From Microcoleus sp. FACHB-DQ6 (lineage in GTDB: Bacteria; Cyanobacteriota; Cyanobacteriia; Cyanobacteriales; Microcoleaceae): a stretch of DNA of 40,671 nucleotides. Location: assembly GCA_014695175.1 (NCBI GenBank), contig JACJNV010000302.1, forward strand, positions 1 through 40,671, written 5' to 3'. The number at the start of each line of letters is the position of its first letter. Positions within the stretch are counted from its first letter, which is position 1. The notes under the pieces are model-generated. The model searched no databases. It was not told the DNA's origin and worked only from the letters and a program-made list of their open reading frames with translations. This document shows, piece by piece, positions 15,923 to 25,434 of this stretch. A program made the position numbers and the translations under genes.

Positions 15923-17398
15923 TTAAAAAACCTCTGCACCCTCCAACTTCTTAAAAGTTTCAACCTTAGCCCTCGCCGCTTCCCCGCAAGTCTTCGGCGT
16001 CGGAAACATCTTCCCAGGATTCGCCAAACCTTTCGGATTAAACACCTGACGCACCCACTGCATCGTCTCCAAATCTACCTCCGAAAACATATCGGGCATA
16101 AAACACTTCTTATCAGCACCGATGCCGTGTTCCCCCGAAAGACTTCCCCCAACTTTCACGCACAGGCTGAGAATTTCTCCGCCCAATTCTTCCACCTTTT
16201 CCAGCGCACCTTTTACCGAGTTATCGTACAGAATCAGCGGGTGTAAATTCCCGTCTCCCGCGTGAAATACATTGGCAATTCGATAACCGTATTTCTCGCT
16301 CAAGCCCTCAATCTCTTTCAAAACATAAGCCATTTGCGTTCGCGGAATTACGCCATCTTGCACGTAATAATCCGGGCTGAGATGACCCGCCGCCGCAAAA
16401 GCAGCTTTCCGCCCTTTCCAAATTTTTAGCCGCGTTTCCGGGTCGCTTGCCGTGGTGATATTTCGTGCTCCATTATGCTTACAAATATCGGCAATTCGCT
16501 GTTTGTTTGTGGCAACTTCCACTTCTAAACCGTCGATTTCTACGAGGAGAATTGCCGCCGCATCGCGGGGATAACATCCAGTTGCCACCACATCTTCCAC
16601 AGCATTGATGCTGATGTTGTCCATAATTTCCATGCCGCCGGGAATAATGCCAGCGCTGATAATATCGGAAACCGATTCGCCCGCTGCTTCTATACTGGAA
16701 AAATCCGCTAGGAGAACGCAAATCGATTCCGGCGCTTTGAGAATTCGCAGAGTAACTTCTGTGGCGATTCCTAAAGTGCCTTCGGAACCGACAAATACAC
16801 CAGTTAAATCGTAACCGGGCATTTCTGGAATTTCGCCACCGACATCAACAATTGAACCGTCGGGAACTACCAATTTTAACCCTAAAACGTGATTCGTTGT
16901 GACTCCGTATTTGAGGCAGTGAACCCCGCCAGAATTTTCCGCAACGTTGCCACCAATCGAACAAACAATTTGGCTGGAAGGATCTGGCGCGTAGTAGAAA
17001 CCGGCGCCGCTAACTGCTTGCGTTACCCAGTTATTAATTACTCCCGGTTGCACGACTACTTGCTGATTTTCTAAGTCTACTTTCAGGATTTTTCGCATCA
17101 GGGCAGTGACAATCAGCACGCAGTTTTCTACAGGCAAAGCGCCGCCGGAAAGGCCGGTGCCTGCCCCTCTAGCAACCCAGGGAATTGAGTTGCGATCGCA
17201 TATTTTGACCAATTGCGCCACTTCCTCGGTAGTTCGAGGCAATACCACCATGGCGGGGCGCTGGCGGTAGCTGGCGAGTCCGTCGCACTCGTAGACAATC
17301 AATTCTTCGCGGCGCTGCACCACCCCATTTTTGCCGACTACAGCCTCGAATTCTTTAATAACGGGTTTCCAGTTGCGTTCTGTTTCTACGGCTATCAT
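15923..17398 (-). CDS. glcD: Glycolate oxidase/dehydrogenase subunit GlcD (FAD-linked)
   Basis: A 491-residue flavoprotein of the PCMH/FAD-linked oxidase family that oxidises glycolate to glyoxylate in the photorespiratory 2-phosphoglycolate pathway. FAD-binding segments WVARGAGTGLSGGALP, GGNVAENSGGVHCLKYG and GVFVGSEGTLGI are intact. The C-terminal FAD_oxidase_C domain shows VFHAGDGNLHPLI and SGEHGIGADKK. Cyanobacteria use a stand-alone GlcD, with or without glcE/glcF. None of the partner subunits is next to it. The start ATG at 17398 gives normal length. D-lactate dehydrogenases of the same family are the main alternative, but the length and the GDGNLHP/SGEHGIG context fit GlcD. Confidence 0.9.
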   Translation of the reverse strand: MIAVETERNWKPVIKEFEAVVGKNGVVQRREELIVYECDGLASYRQRPAMVVLPRTTEEVAQLVKICDRNSIPWVARGAGTGLSGGALPVENCVLIVTALMRKILKVDLENQQVVVQPGVINNWVTQAVSGAGFYYAPDPSSQIVCSIGGNVAENSGGVHCLKYGVTTNHVLGLKLVVPDGSIVDVGGEIPEMPGYDLTGVFVGSEGTLGIATEVTLRILKAPESICVLLADFSSIEAAGESVSDIISAGIIPGGMEIMDNISINAVEDVVATGCYPRDAAAILLVEIDGLEVEVATNKQRIADICKHNGARNITTASDPETRLKIWKGRKAAFAAAGHLSPDYYVQDGVIPRTQMAYVLKEIEGLSEKYGYRIANVFHAGDGNLHPLILYDNSVKGALEKVEELGGEILSLCVKVGGSLSGEHGIGADKKCFMPDMFSEVDLETMQWVRQVFNPKGLANPGKMFPTPKTCGEAARAKVETFKKLEGAEVF

Positions 17399-17469
17399 TA
17401 GTGAATTTAAAATTGGGGATCTCTAAATAATATTGTTGCAAATTTTACTATTTTTGTGCAATTATTTTT

Positions 17470-18354
17470 CTAAGGGTTGCAATATTGACACAAGGAAGGA
17501 TCGGCAGTCTCTCGACCGTCGGGAAATAGTTTTTCTTTAGTATAACCGCACTTTTTGCATTTATAGATTGCCGATCGCACTAGCTGAGTCGGAAAATAGC
17601 AAAGTCCGCAGGGCAATCCGATTTTCGTCTCAGCAATATCGAATCCCGGCCAACCGCACTCCGGGCAGAATTGCTTAAATTTTTTAACTAAATCGAGAGT
17701 TGCATTTTCGATGTTTTTCATCCGAGTTGGATTGTACATCGCCCGCATATCTGTTTCGATGTGAACTCGGCCGGTTGACGATTTTTTTAAGCCTGCTGTC
17801 ACAGCGTCAAAAAGTTGTTTTTCTGTCCTAATGCCCTTGACAATTTCGCCGTTACCAAGTGCAGGGTCGCCAACTATAACCACCAGTCCATGTTCGGGAA
17901 AGCCAGCTTTTTTAGCAAAATCATCTGCTTCTTCTATACTGGAAACTAACTGGTGACTGTAGTTAGTTTCAACCGAGAAAGAGTCGCCGATGAGTTCTAG
18001 ATTGTTGGCTCGATCTAATAAAATTACTATTTCTCTATTAGCTGGCAGATACGGCATCATTGGGTGAGGGCCGAAAGTACCTTCGCTGGCAAAGGCAAGA
18101 GTTTCGCCCGAAATTTCTAGAGCTTTTTGTGCTTTCTGGCGAGCCGCTTCTATTTGTGTTCCTAAGCGTTTAACTTCTCTGGTGAAGGTGCCGAATGCGT
18201 CAGTGTCAAGCTCCGCAGGTACTAGGATATTTACACCCAATTCTCGTTCCAGAATGGGAGCCATTACCCGTTCTTTTTGGTGCATGGTAGCAAGAACTGC
18301 GGTGCGATCGCTCAATAATTGATGGGGATTCACAGGCTCAGAAATATTAGACAT
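17470..18354 (-). CDS. DUF6671-type protein with C-terminal zinc ribbons
   Basis: A 294-residue protein. The N-terminal two thirds (SDRTAVLATMHQKERVMAPI, AFASEGTFGPHPMMPYLPAN) match a conserved uncharacterised family that I recall as DUF6671. The last 80 residues carry four Cys pairs: CPECGWPG, LPCGLC, CKKCGYT and CQYC, consistent with one or two zinc-binding ribbons. No signal peptide or membrane segment is seen. Function is unknown. Zinc ribbons suggest nucleic-acid or protein binding, but the sequence does not show which. It is transcribed in the same direction as glcD, 71 bp upstream of it, so the two could share a message. The ATG at 18354 is supported by the conserved N-terminus. Confidence 0.75.
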   Translation of the reverse strand: MSNISEPVNPHQLLSDRTAVLATMHQKERVMAPILERELGVNILVPAELDTDAFGTFTREVKRLGTQIEAARQKAQKALEISGETLAFASEGTFGPHPMMPYLPANREIVILLDRANNLELIGDSFSVETNYSHQLVSSIEEADDFAKKAGFPEHGLVVIVGDPALGNGEIVKGIRTEKQLFDAVTAGLKKSSTGRVHIETDMRAMYNPTRMKNIENATLDLVKKFKQFCPECGWPGFDIAETKIGLPCGLCYFPTQLVRSAIYKCKKCGYTKEKLFPDGRETADPSLCQYCNP

Positions 18355-18446
18355 ACAGCAACATTATTTCATAACAGAAGGCTGAAATACACCCTTTGAC
18401 CTAAGCTATCAATTCACCACTCAATCGTCAATCTTAAAAGCGATCG

Positions 18447-18839
18447 CTAGTTGCCCCCAGTCACTCCCCCAACTTGACCTCTGAGTACAAAAATTACTCC
18501 TGTCATAATTAGCGCCACGCCTACCAACCGCAGCGGTGGCAAAGGCTCGTGAAATATCAGTTTGCCACCTAAAACAGTAAACAGGTAACTAATTGACAGT
18601 AAGGGCGAGACTATGCTAAGGTTGGCCCGCGACAAAACTACAATAAAGCCGATCGAAGAAATTGCATACAAAGAAAGACCGCCTACTATCAACGGCTGAG
18701 TAGCCATTGCTATAATTTTTTCCATTAAATTAGCAGGGCCAATGGGCCCTAATATTTTAGCTCCTGCCTTCAGACTGAATTGACCGGCGACGCCGCACAA
18801 TATTGCAGCCAGCAAAACTAGAAAAACGCTTCTATTCAT
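18447..18839 (-). CDS. Small EamA/SMR-type membrane transporter
   Basis: A 130-residue protein with four predicted membrane helices: SVFLVLLAAILCGVAGQFSLK, PLIVGGLSLYAISSIGFIVVL, IVSPLLSISYLFTVLGGKLIF and LVGVALIMTGVIFVL. This is a single EamA unit, the size of small multidrug resistance and ArnE/ArnF-like proteins. In cyanobacteria such proteins often neighbour polyprenyl-phosphate glycosyltransferases and are thought to flip lipid-linked sugars. Here a broken family-2 glycosyltransferase lies divergently 160 bp away, which supports that link. The substrate is not determinable. Confidence 0.82.
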   Translation of the reverse strand: MNRSVFLVLLAAILCGVAGQFSLKAGAKILGPIGPANLMEKIIAMATQPLIVGGLSLYAISSIGFIVVLSRANLSIVSPLLSISYLFTVLGGKLIFHEPLPPLRLVGVALIMTGVIFVLRGQVGGVTGGN

Positions 18840-18999
18840 TAGTTCACCAACTTATACTACAGCGCGCCAGTGGCCGATACAAAAAGTACCATTAACAATG
18901 CTAATTAAGTTTTATTGAGTTGTGTTCTAGATCAATATTTTAAACATAGATACTGGAAATGCAACTATTGTCGATCGCCAGCAACAGCGGAATAAACAT

Positions 19000-19323
19000 A
19001 TGGCAGAGCAAAGCAACACCCGCCGGGAATAAACTCTCGAACTTTCGATACTCATGCCCTACCTCAACGAGGCAGAAACTTTAGGAATCTGCATCGAGAA
19101 GGCACAGAAGTCTCTGCGCGAACTTGATATTGCCGGCGAGGTCATCATAGCAGACAACTGCAGCACTGACGGTTCTCAAGATATCGCCACCAGAATGGGA
19201 ACCCGAGTCGTACCGATAGTGGCCAAAGGCTATGGCAGCGCCCTCATGGGAGGCATCCTCGCAGCGCGCGGAGTTTATATTATCATGGGCGACGCTGACG
19301 ACAGCTACAATTTTTCCAACCTC
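19000..19323 (+). pseudogene. Family 2 glycosyltransferase, broken N-terminal fragment
   Basis: The frame from ATG 19000 reads MAEQSNTRRE and then hits TAA at 19030-19032. It continues as TLELSILMPYLNEAETLGIC, EVIIADNCSTDGSQDIA and IIMGDADDSYNFSNL. These are the nucleotide-sugar binding and DxD motifs of a dolichol-phosphate-sugar-type GT2. Similarity ends exactly at about 19323, where an unrelated PIN-domain frame takes over. The gene therefore has both a premature stop and a loss of about two thirds of its length, and cannot make an active enzyme. It faces away from the EamA-type transporter, a common partner of intact copies. Confidence 0.85.
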
Positions 19324-19615
19324 GGCAAGGCTGGTAGAAGTGCTAGTTCCTCCCCTGCGACAGGGAAACACGATCTTGGCTCAAGAATATCGTGAAATAT
19401 TGCTCAATCAAGAAAGTTTAACTGTTGTTGAATTAACTCCAGATATTGCTGAAACAGCGGCCCAACTTAGAGCAACTTACAATTTGCGATCGCCCGATTC
19501 TATTCAAATGGCTACAGCTATCTGTGAGGGTGCTTCGTTTTTCTTGACAAATGATGCGCGGTTGCCTTCTTTGCCGGGGTTAACGGTTTTAGCGTTGGAA
19601 AATTTGAGAAATTGA
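19322..19615 (+). pseudogene. PIN-domain (VapC-like) toxin, C-terminal fragment
   Basis: From about 19322 in a different frame from the glycosyltransferase fragment: SARLVEVLVPPLRQGN, ELTPDIAETAAQLRATYNLR, SPDSIQMATA, FLTNDARL and a VLALE end. These are the second half of a PIN-domain RNase of VapC type. The two C-terminal acidic positions (SPDSI and TND) remain, but the N-terminal Asp of the active site and the first 40-60 residues are gone. The open frame can be read from ATG 19232, but that part is only the glycosyltransferase DNA in another frame. No VapB-like antitoxin is present. Confidence 0.8.
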
Positions 19616-19635
19616 GGGATTATTTTTGGATGGGA

Positions 19636-19730
19636 AGAGAGGGGCGATCGCACTTTGGGAATAAAAGGGCGATCGCGCTTTGGGGAAAATAAGGGCGATC
19701 GCACGTTGGGAAGAAAAGGACGATCGCCCT
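19636..19730. repeat. HIP1-containing tandem repeat, about 25-bp period
   Basis: Four imperfect tandem units each carry a HIP1 core: GCGATCGC at 19644-19651, 19669-19676 and 19695-19702, and a one-base variant at 19720-19727. Each core is followed by a G/T-rich TTTGGG-like tail. The rest of 19616-19868 holds further GCGATCG motifs and no supportable gene. Confidence 0.85.
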
Positions 19731-19868
19731 TCGAGAATACTCCCAAAAGTTCGATCGACCCAAAGCGGAGGAGAGGCTTCCTACTCATTTGCCTCCCATC
19801 CTGACTTTGGGCGATCGAAGCGATCGGGGAAGCGAGCGCTAGCTTAAGTAACTCGATCTCAAAATCGC

Positions 19869-19896
19869 TTGACAGTATCAAATAGCTTGATATACT
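19869..19896 (+). promoter_or_regulatory. Promoter and possible operator of the padR pair
   Basis: TTGACA (19869-19874) and TATACT (19891-19896) are separated by 16 bp. Between and overlapping them is an inverted repeat TATCAA-n5-TTGATA (19876-19892), in the usual place for an autoregulatory operator. Further down, ACATCATGT (19913-19921) resembles the ATGT/ACAT core bound by PadR proteins. Operator assignments are inferred. Confidence 0.55.
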
Positions 19897-19932
19897 ATAA
19901 GGTATGAGATGAACATCATGTGACAGGAGAGT

Positions 19933-20277
19933 ATGAAAAACAATCAAGATAGCATTTTTGATTTGTCGCCAAAAGAAGAAGCTGTAGTCACATCAGTCTT
20001 TCACCGCGAACGTTACGGCTTGGAGATTATTGAGGCGGTGAAGGAGGCGAGTGGCGGGAAAATTAAACTCGGCTTTGGTTCCCTGTACCCAACCCTCCAC
20101 AAGCTAGAGGAGAAAGGCTATTTAGAAGCACGCTGGGGCGATGACAAACCGGAAGAAAGAGGTAATGCACGGCGTAGGTACTACAGGATTACAGGGTTAG
20201 GTGTGAAAGTTCTGGCACAAAAAAAGCGATTCCTCGATGATTTGGCAGAATGGGAACCAGCGTGGGGAGGGGTATAA
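19933..20277 (+). CDS. PadR family transcriptional regulator
   Basis: A 114-residue winged-helix regulator. The DNA-binding domain shows LSPKEEAVVTSVFHRERYGLEII, then FGSLYPTLHKLEEKGYLEARWG (the PadR recognition helix and wing) and RRRYYRITGLGVKVL. It ends soon after in one dimerisation helix, like PadR subfamily 2. AGGAG lies 6 nt before the ATG at 19933. It overlaps in expression with the next gene (1-nt gap), a common layout in which the regulator controls the membrane protein. The signal is unknown. Confidence 0.92.
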   Translation: MKNNQDSIFDLSPKEEAVVTSVFHRERYGLEIIEAVKEASGGKIKLGFGSLYPTLHKLEEKGYLEARWGDDKPEERGNARRRYYRITGLGVKVLAQKKRFLDDLAEWEPAWGGV

Positions 20278-20278
20278 A

Positions 20279-20977
20279 ATGTGGTTAAACCAAGACATAA
20301 GAAAATGGGTGTTGCCTATAATCGGCAGCATAGGTATCATCTCAATAATTTGCTTCATTATTATTGGTGATGTGCTGGGTATTGCCTGCCTTTTCTCTAA
20401 CCCTACTCTAACAAAAACCCTATTTGGCATTTTTCTGTTTTGTCCTGCCACTGCCATACTGCTCGTGGCCCTTTTATTTGTGGTTTGGGGGGGTTATGCG
20501 TGCATAAGTGATTCTGGTGACGGTCGCAAGTATTCCAAAGGTCTAAAAACCTTGAAAACTGGAATGATTTCCAGTTTTTTATCTGGTACATTCATTCTGG
20601 TGACTGATGTTATTTTCCTCAAAGTTCCCTTTGGCATCCATCTGTTGTTTAGTTACTGCTTCTTGCTGCTTTTGCTATTTGCACCGCAAGTTTACAGAGC
20701 ATGGTCAGCCATACCAGAGGAAGATAAGAATACCCGGTTCATTGCATTGTTTATTCCATTGCTGGAGCATATCATCCCGAAACAAGATCATGAAGAGTGG
20801 ATGGGTCTGTTGAAAATGCAGCACGATCAATTAATCGAAGAAGGCCACCATCTCATCTTAGTAGATTTAGAAACCTTAAAAAGTGGTTTAGGTTTAATAG
20901 GAGGTTCACTCTGGTTGAAAGCCGATAAGTTCGTTTCACGATGGATGACCAGAGCAAAAAAGGTTTTCTTGGGATAG
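20279..20977 (+). CDS. Uncharacterised membrane protein in an operon with padR
   Basis: A 232-residue protein with hydrophobic segments around WVLPIIGSIGIISIICFIII, LFGIFLFCPATAILLVALLF, MISSFLSGTFILVTDVIFL and IHLLFSYCFLLLLLFAPQVY, then a soluble C-terminal part (about 150-232). I chose ATG 20279 because GGAGG precedes it by 9 nt and it starts 1 nt after the padR stop; the longer frame from 20237 lies inside padR. I do not recognise the family. The conserved-looking IIPKQDHEEWMGLLKMQHDQL region recalls the cytoplasmic part of membrane proteins encoded with PadR regulators, but this is only a resemblance. It probably acts at the cytoplasmic membrane. Confidence 0.75.
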   Translation: MWLNQDIRKWVLPIIGSIGIISIICFIIIGDVLGIACLFSNPTLTKTLFGIFLFCPATAILLVALLFVVWGGYACISDSGDGRKYSKGLKTLKTGMISSFLSGTFILVTDVIFLKVPFGIHLLFSYCFLLLLLFAPQVYRAWSAIPEEDKNTRFIALFIPLLEHIIPKQDHEEWMGLLKMQHDQLIEEGHHLILVDLETLKSGLGLIGGSLWLKADKFVSRWMTRAKKVFLG

Positions 20978-21017
20978 ACGCTACAGCTAACAAGCAACGG
21001 TGGAAATTCCAGAAAAA

Positions 21018-21043
21018 AGGCACCGCTAACTAACCTGGTGCCT
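21018..21043 (-). terminator. Hairpin with a T-run on the minus strand
   Basis: AGGCACC (21018-21024) and GGTGCCT (21037-21043) form a 7-bp stem. On the minus strand it is followed by a TTTTTT run, so it has the layout of an intrinsic terminator for leftward transcription, although no leftward gene ends here. It could stop antisense transcripts. Confidence 0.4.
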
Positions 21044-21075
21044 GCATTCAATAAAACACACGCTGATTATAACAT

Positions 21076-21309
21076 ATGCGACAGCTCAAACGTTCTCATG
21101 GTGTCAGAGTTCCCAACTCTCAACGCCGTCAGTTTTTTGCTACCCAAGTTTTACTGGTCAAGATAGCAGTTATCTGCTTTGCAGGTGTTGTGACGATTTA
21201 CTATCAGCAAAATTTAATAGTTGGGACATTCGCGTCAATGGTTGCAGGGTGTACTGTAGAAATAATTGACGCTTGCTGTGAAAAAAACAGCGCTCAAAAA
21301 CCGAAATAA
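21076..21309 (+). CDS. Small hypothetical membrane protein
   Basis: A 77-residue open frame with a basic N-terminus (MRQLKRSHGVRVPNSQRRQF) and one or two hydrophobic stretches (VLLVKIAVICFAGVVTIYY and TFASMVAGCTVEIIDACC). It lies 98 bp after the padR-associated membrane protein in the same direction. I do not recognise it. No clear ribosome-binding site precedes the ATG. It may be a real small membrane protein or a chance frame. Confidence 0.45.
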   Translation: MRQLKRSHGVRVPNSQRRQFFATQVLLVKIAVICFAGVVTIYYQQNLIVGTFASMVAGCTVEIIDACCEKNSAQKPK

Positions 21310-21381
21310 ATGTCAAGAGGGTGAGGTAATTTCGCGCCAAGATAACACCACCTTTACCCCAAAACCATCCCAAAAATGTAA

Positions 21382-21402
21382 GGACACAGCATTGCTGTGT
21401 CC
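21382..21402 (-). terminator. GGACACAGC/GCTGTGTCC hairpin after chlH
   Basis: A 9-bp perfect inverted repeat (21382-21390 and 21394-21402) with a 3-nt loop lies 37 bp beyond the chlH stop. It resembles a dispersed palindrome common in cyanobacteria and may act as the chlH terminator. Confidence 0.6.
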
Positions 21403-21438
21403 CTACAGATTAAAGATGATTGTCCGAAATTGGGATGT

Positions 21439-24400
21439 TTATTCTACCCCCTCAATCCGGTCTTCCACCTCCTGATAAAGTTCACGCAAACGATCCAAAT
21501 TGTTCTCCGAAGTCTCCCAATAACCCCGGCCATTCACCTCAAGCAAAGTGCTGACAATCTTGCGGAAAGAATGAGGATTTAAGTTAAGCAAACGCTTCTG
21601 CATCTCCTCATCTTGGATAAACGTAGTGTTGACATCCTCATACACCCAATTATCCACAGCGCCCGCCGTCGCACTCCATCCAGTCGTATTCACCAGACGC
21701 TTAGAAATCTCCCGCACGCCTTCATAACCGTGCGACAACATCCCCTCATACCACTTCGGATTCAGCAGCTTAGTCCGCGAATCTAAACGCACCGTTTCTG
21801 ATAGCGTCCGCACCTGCGCGTTGGCTGTGGTTGTATCAGCAACGAAGGATGCCGGTTGCTTCCCGTCGCCCCGCAAACTGCCGATCAATTTAGTCGGATC
21901 GGAGTCGAAATAGTGCGACACGTCGGTTAGGGAAATCTCGGCAGAATCCAAGTTCTGGAAGGTGACTTCCGCAGTTTTCAAGGATGATTCAAAAATCTTC
22001 CGGTCTTGTTCCATTGTGCCGGGATTGTCGGAAGAAAAGGCAAAGGATTTGCGAGTTAAGTACATTTCCTGCAACTCTGCTTCGCTTTCCCAAGTGCTGT
22101 TTTCCACCGCCAAGTTGACGTTAGATGAATAGGAACCAGAGGCATTGGAAAATACCCGGGTTGCTGCTTGTCGCAGGTTGATTCCCATTTCTTCCGCTTG
22201 CTTCAGGGCGTGTTTGCGGACGAAGTTCATCTCTAAGGGTTCGTCGGCTTCCGCTGCCATTTTCACGGCTTTATCTAACAAATTCATTTGGTTGATGAAC
22301 AAGTCGCGGAATACGCCGGAACAGTTAATTACTACGTCTATCCGAGGGCGTCCCAACTCTTCTAAAGAAAGCAATTCGAGTTTGTTTACCCGGCCCAATG
22401 CGTCGGGAACTGGTTTCACTCCCACCATCCACATTACTTGGGCGAGAGATTCGCCGTAAGTCTTGATGTTGTCGGTTCCCCACAACACAACGGCGATCGT
22501 TTCTGGGTAATTTCCGCCGTTATCAACGCGCTGTCTTTCTAATAGCCGATCGACTACAAGCTTAGCAGACTTAACCGCCCCCGTTGTAGGGATTGACTGC
22601 GGGTCCAAAGCGTGCATATTCTTGCCCGTCGGCAAAACATCCGGGTTGCGAATCGGATCGCCACCGGGGCCAGGCAGAACATACTCGCCTTCTAACGCGC
22701 GCAACAAAGCGCCTAATTCGTTGTCGGCACAAACTTGCTGCAAGCAGAATTCCAGATACTCAAACAGCGGTTTAATCGGTTCTGGATCGATTTTTTTGTA
22801 ACCGGCGGCGTGCAAAGCTTCAAGCCAAGGTGTTTTCTTGCCCATGTTGAAGAAATTCAACTTAGAAACAAGGGAAACTCTGCCCTCAGCATCGGTTTGT
22901 TCCTTCACCAAAGCGCCAACGGCATCCCGACAGGCCAAGGTGATGTTTTGCAGCAATTCGACATCAGTTAAAATGCCTTTGTCGCTATTGCTGTAAACTT
23001 CGCCGATATCGCGTCCGAGACTGTTAGCAATAATCCGTGGCAAGCTGATCAGCCCGTCTTCTTCGCGGTCTAAATTGGCGATATTTACCAAAGTTGCGAT
23101 CGCCTCTTCCGCAGTCGGCGGCTTACCGATAACGTGCAAACCGCAAGGTAACAACCGCGACTCAATTTCCATCAACTTGCGGTAAACCAAGCCAACTAAA
23201 TTGTCGCGTTCCTCCGAAGTCATTCCCGCAGCAACCCCTCTTTCTTGTTCCGGAGGTAGGGCGATATCCTTGTCCAAATTTACCAAACGGCATTTTTCGA
23301 CTATCGCATCAACAATCGGCACACCGCGCCCAGTCTCTTTCAAAGTTTGATAAGAAGCAATTAACTCGCTGAGTTCCTGCAAACCTTTGTACAAACCAGC
23401 ATTTTCAGCCGGAGGAGTCAGATAGCTGATTGTTTCAGCATAACTGCGGCGCTTGGCAATTGTTGCCTCGCTGGGATTGTTGGCGGCGTAATAATAGAGG
23501 TTAGGAATTTTGCCGATCAAACTGTCGGGATAACATTCCCCAGACATTCCCATCTGCTTACCGGGCATGAATTCTAGCGAACCGTGAGTGCCAAAGTGCA
23601 GCACCGCATCCGCACCCCAAATGCGCTCCAAATATGTGTAGTAAGCAGCAAAACCGTGGTGCGGGCTGGCGGAACGAGAGAATAACAACCGCATCGGATC
23701 GCCTTCGTATCCAAAAGTAGGTTGTACTCCGATAAACACATTGCCGAAATGTTTGCCGAAAATCAGCAAATTTTGTCCGTCGCTGTTCAAATGTCCTGGA
23801 GGCGGGCCCCAATTTTCTTGCAAGCGTTCCGAGTAAGGAGTGAATTCTTCGTATTCAGCTACGGACATCCGGTAAGCAACATTTAATTCCGGGCTTTGGT
23901 ATTGGGCTGTTGCGTCGTGGATAACTTCTTGCATCAGTTTTTCGGCGGAATCCGGCAATTCTGGCAAGTCGTAACCGTTGCCTTTTAAGGCTTTCAATAC
24001 TTGGTAAATCGAGCCGAAAACGTCCAAATAAGCGGCAGTTCCGACGTTGCCTTTGTCCGGCGGGAAACTGAAAACTGTGATCGCAACTTTTTTATCTAAT
24101 TTTGGTTTGCGGCGCAGCATTGCCCATTTCATGGCGCGCTGGGAAATTGCTTCGATCCGGTCTTGTAGGGCGATCGCCTTGCCAGTTGCGCCATCACGTC
24201 CCGACAAAATAATCGGTTCGATCGCGCCATCCAACTCAGGAATGGCAATTTGCAAAGCAACTTGAATCGGGTGCAAGCCTAAATCACTATTTTCCCACTC
24301 TTCCGTCGTTTGGAAAACCAGCGGCAAAGCCACCATGTAAGGGCAATTTAATTTTTTCAAAGTCTCGATCGCCTTCGGGTGATCTTGTTTCGCCGGGCCG

Positions 24401-25434
24401 CCCACCAGCGCAAAACCAGTCAGAGAAACCACCGCATCAACGATCGGCAGCGGCGCAACACCTTTGGTCCCAACTTCCAAGAAGAAAGTTTCGACTGGTT
24501 TCGAGAAGTCCAAACCGCCGGCAAAAATCGGCACCACCCGCGCCCCCATTGCCTCCAATTCCTGCACCATTGCTACATAGTGCGCGTCATCTCCGGTGAC
24601 TAAGTGAGTCCGCTGCAACACCAAGCCGATGCAAGGCGCGAGGGGGTCTTTGAGGTCAGCAGAAATATCTTTGCGGGCGTTGTACCAGGTGAGATATGCT
24701 TTTACATCCTCAAACATCGACGGTGCCAAAGGATGCCAAATTCCCATATCCGGGTAGACAACGGGCTCTTGAAAAGTTAGCTGGTCCTGGCCTTTGAATA
24801 CATATTTATTTGACAGCATCAGCAAGAAGTTTTCCAAGTTTTCTTGGGAACCGCCCAGCCAATACTGGAAACTCAGCATGAAGTTGCGGGCATCTTGGGC
24901 TTTGTCGATGGGCAAATATTTCAGCACTTTCGGCAAAGTTTGCAGCAGTTTCAGCATTCCGTCTTGGAAGGAACTCCCGGATTTTTCCTTCCGTTTTTTC
25001 ATGAATTCGCCGATCGCACTTTTGCTTTGTCCCAACTGTGCCATCGAGAAACTGCCCATTTTATTTAGCCGCATCACCCCTGGCATCGACGGGAAGACGA
25101 CGGCGACATCCAAGCTGTCGCGCAGCGGTTCCACCGCCGCTACCACTTTTTCGGCCAAATCTTCGATGAAAATTAGAGAAGCAATAAATACATTGGCATC
25201 CGCCACATCCCGCTTGAAGGCCTCGTAATTTTCCGGGCTGCGGAGTTCCTCGATCAGGTAGCCGCTGATTTCTATTGCCAAATTCGGATTTTTCTTGTTT
25301 ATCGATCGAACCGCTGCCGACAGGGCGCTTTGATACTGCGGTTCCAGTACGACATAGACCACCTTCATGAGCGATCGCCCCTGCAAGTTTTCCGGCACGA
25401 CGTGGCGAATGGTGGGCTTGACGTGAGTGAACAT
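21439..25434 (-). CDS. chlH: Magnesium chelatase subunit H
   Basis: The 1331-residue porphyrin-binding catalytic subunit of Mg-chelatase. With ChlI and ChlD it inserts Mg2+ into protoporphyrin IX, the first committed step of chlorophyll synthesis. The N-terminus ([22 protein letters not shown], then [19 protein letters not shown]) is the cyanobacterial ChlH start. The CobN/BchH core shows [57 protein letters not shown] with conserved His residues, and [19 protein letters not shown]. The end [10 protein letters not shown] is also typical. AAGGAG lies 9 nt before the ATG at 25434. The length equals that of other ChlH proteins, so CobN is excluded. It is monocistronic with a 534-bp upstream region. 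Confidence 0.97.
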   Translation of the reverse strand: MFTHVKPTIRHVVPENLQGRSLMKVVYVVLEPQYQSALSAAVRSINKKNPNLAIEISGYLIEELRSPENYEAFKRDVADANVFIASLIFIEDLAEKVVAAVEPLRDSLDVAVVFPSMPGVMRLNKMGSFSMAQLGQSKSAIGEFMKKRKEKSGSSFQDGMLKLLQTLPKVLKYLPIDKAQDARNFMLSFQYWLGGSQENLENFLLMLSNKYVFKGQDQLTFQEPVVYPDMGIWHPLAPSMFEDVKAYLTWYNARKDISADLKDPLAPCIGLVLQRTHLVTGDDAHYVAMVQELEAMGARVVPIFAGGLDFSKPVETFFLEVGTKGVAPLPIVDAVVSLTGFALVGGPAKQDHPKAIETLKKLNCPYMVALPLVFQTTEEWENSDLGLHPIQVALQIAIPELDGAIEPIILSGRDGATGKAIALQDRIEAISQRAMKWAMLRRKPKLDKKVAITVFSFPPDKGNVGTAAYLDVFGSIYQVLKALKGNGYDLPELPDSAEKLMQEVIHDATAQYQSPELNVAYRMSVAEYEEFTPYSERLQENWGPPPGHLNSDGQNLLIFGKHFGNVFIGVQPTFGYEGDPMRLLFSRSASPHHGFAAYYTYLERIWGADAVLHFGTHGSLEFMPGKQMGMSGECYPDSLIGKIPNLYYYAANNPSEATIAKRRSYAETISYLTPPAENAGLYKGLQELSELIASYQTLKETGRGVPIVDAIVEKCRLVNLDKDIALPPEQERGVAAGMTSEERDNLVGLVYRKLMEIESRLLPCGLHVIGKPPTAEEAIATLVNIANLDREEDGLISLPRIIANSLGRDIGEVYSNSDKGILTDVELLQNITLACRDAVGALVKEQTDAEGRVSLVSKLNFFNMGKKTPWLEALHAAGYKKIDPEPIKPLFEYLEFCLQQVCADNELGALLRALEGEYVLPGPGGDPIRNPDVLPTGKNMHALDPQSIPTTGAVKSAKLVVDRLLERQRVDNGGNYPETIAVVLWGTDNIKTYGESLAQVMWMVGVKPVPDALGRVNKLELLSLEELGRPRIDVVINCSGVFRDLFINQMNLLDKAVKMAAEADEPLEMNFVRKHALKQAEEMGINLRQAATRVFSNASGSYSSNVNLAVENSTWESEAELQEMYLTRKSFAFSSDNPGTMEQDRKIFESSLKTAEVTFQNLDSAEISLTDVSHYFDSDPTKLIGSLRGDGKQPASFVADTTTANAQVRTLSETVRLDSRTKLLNPKWYEGMLSHGYEGVREISKRLVNTTGWSATAGAVDNWVYEDVNTTFIQDEEMQKRLLNLNPHSFRKIVSTLLEVNGRGYWETSENNLDRLRELYQEVEDRIEGVE

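Noticed and set aside
23558-25228. Several open frames opposite or within chlH
   Set aside because: chlH is intact and fully explains the region. Shadow frames arise from its codon bias.
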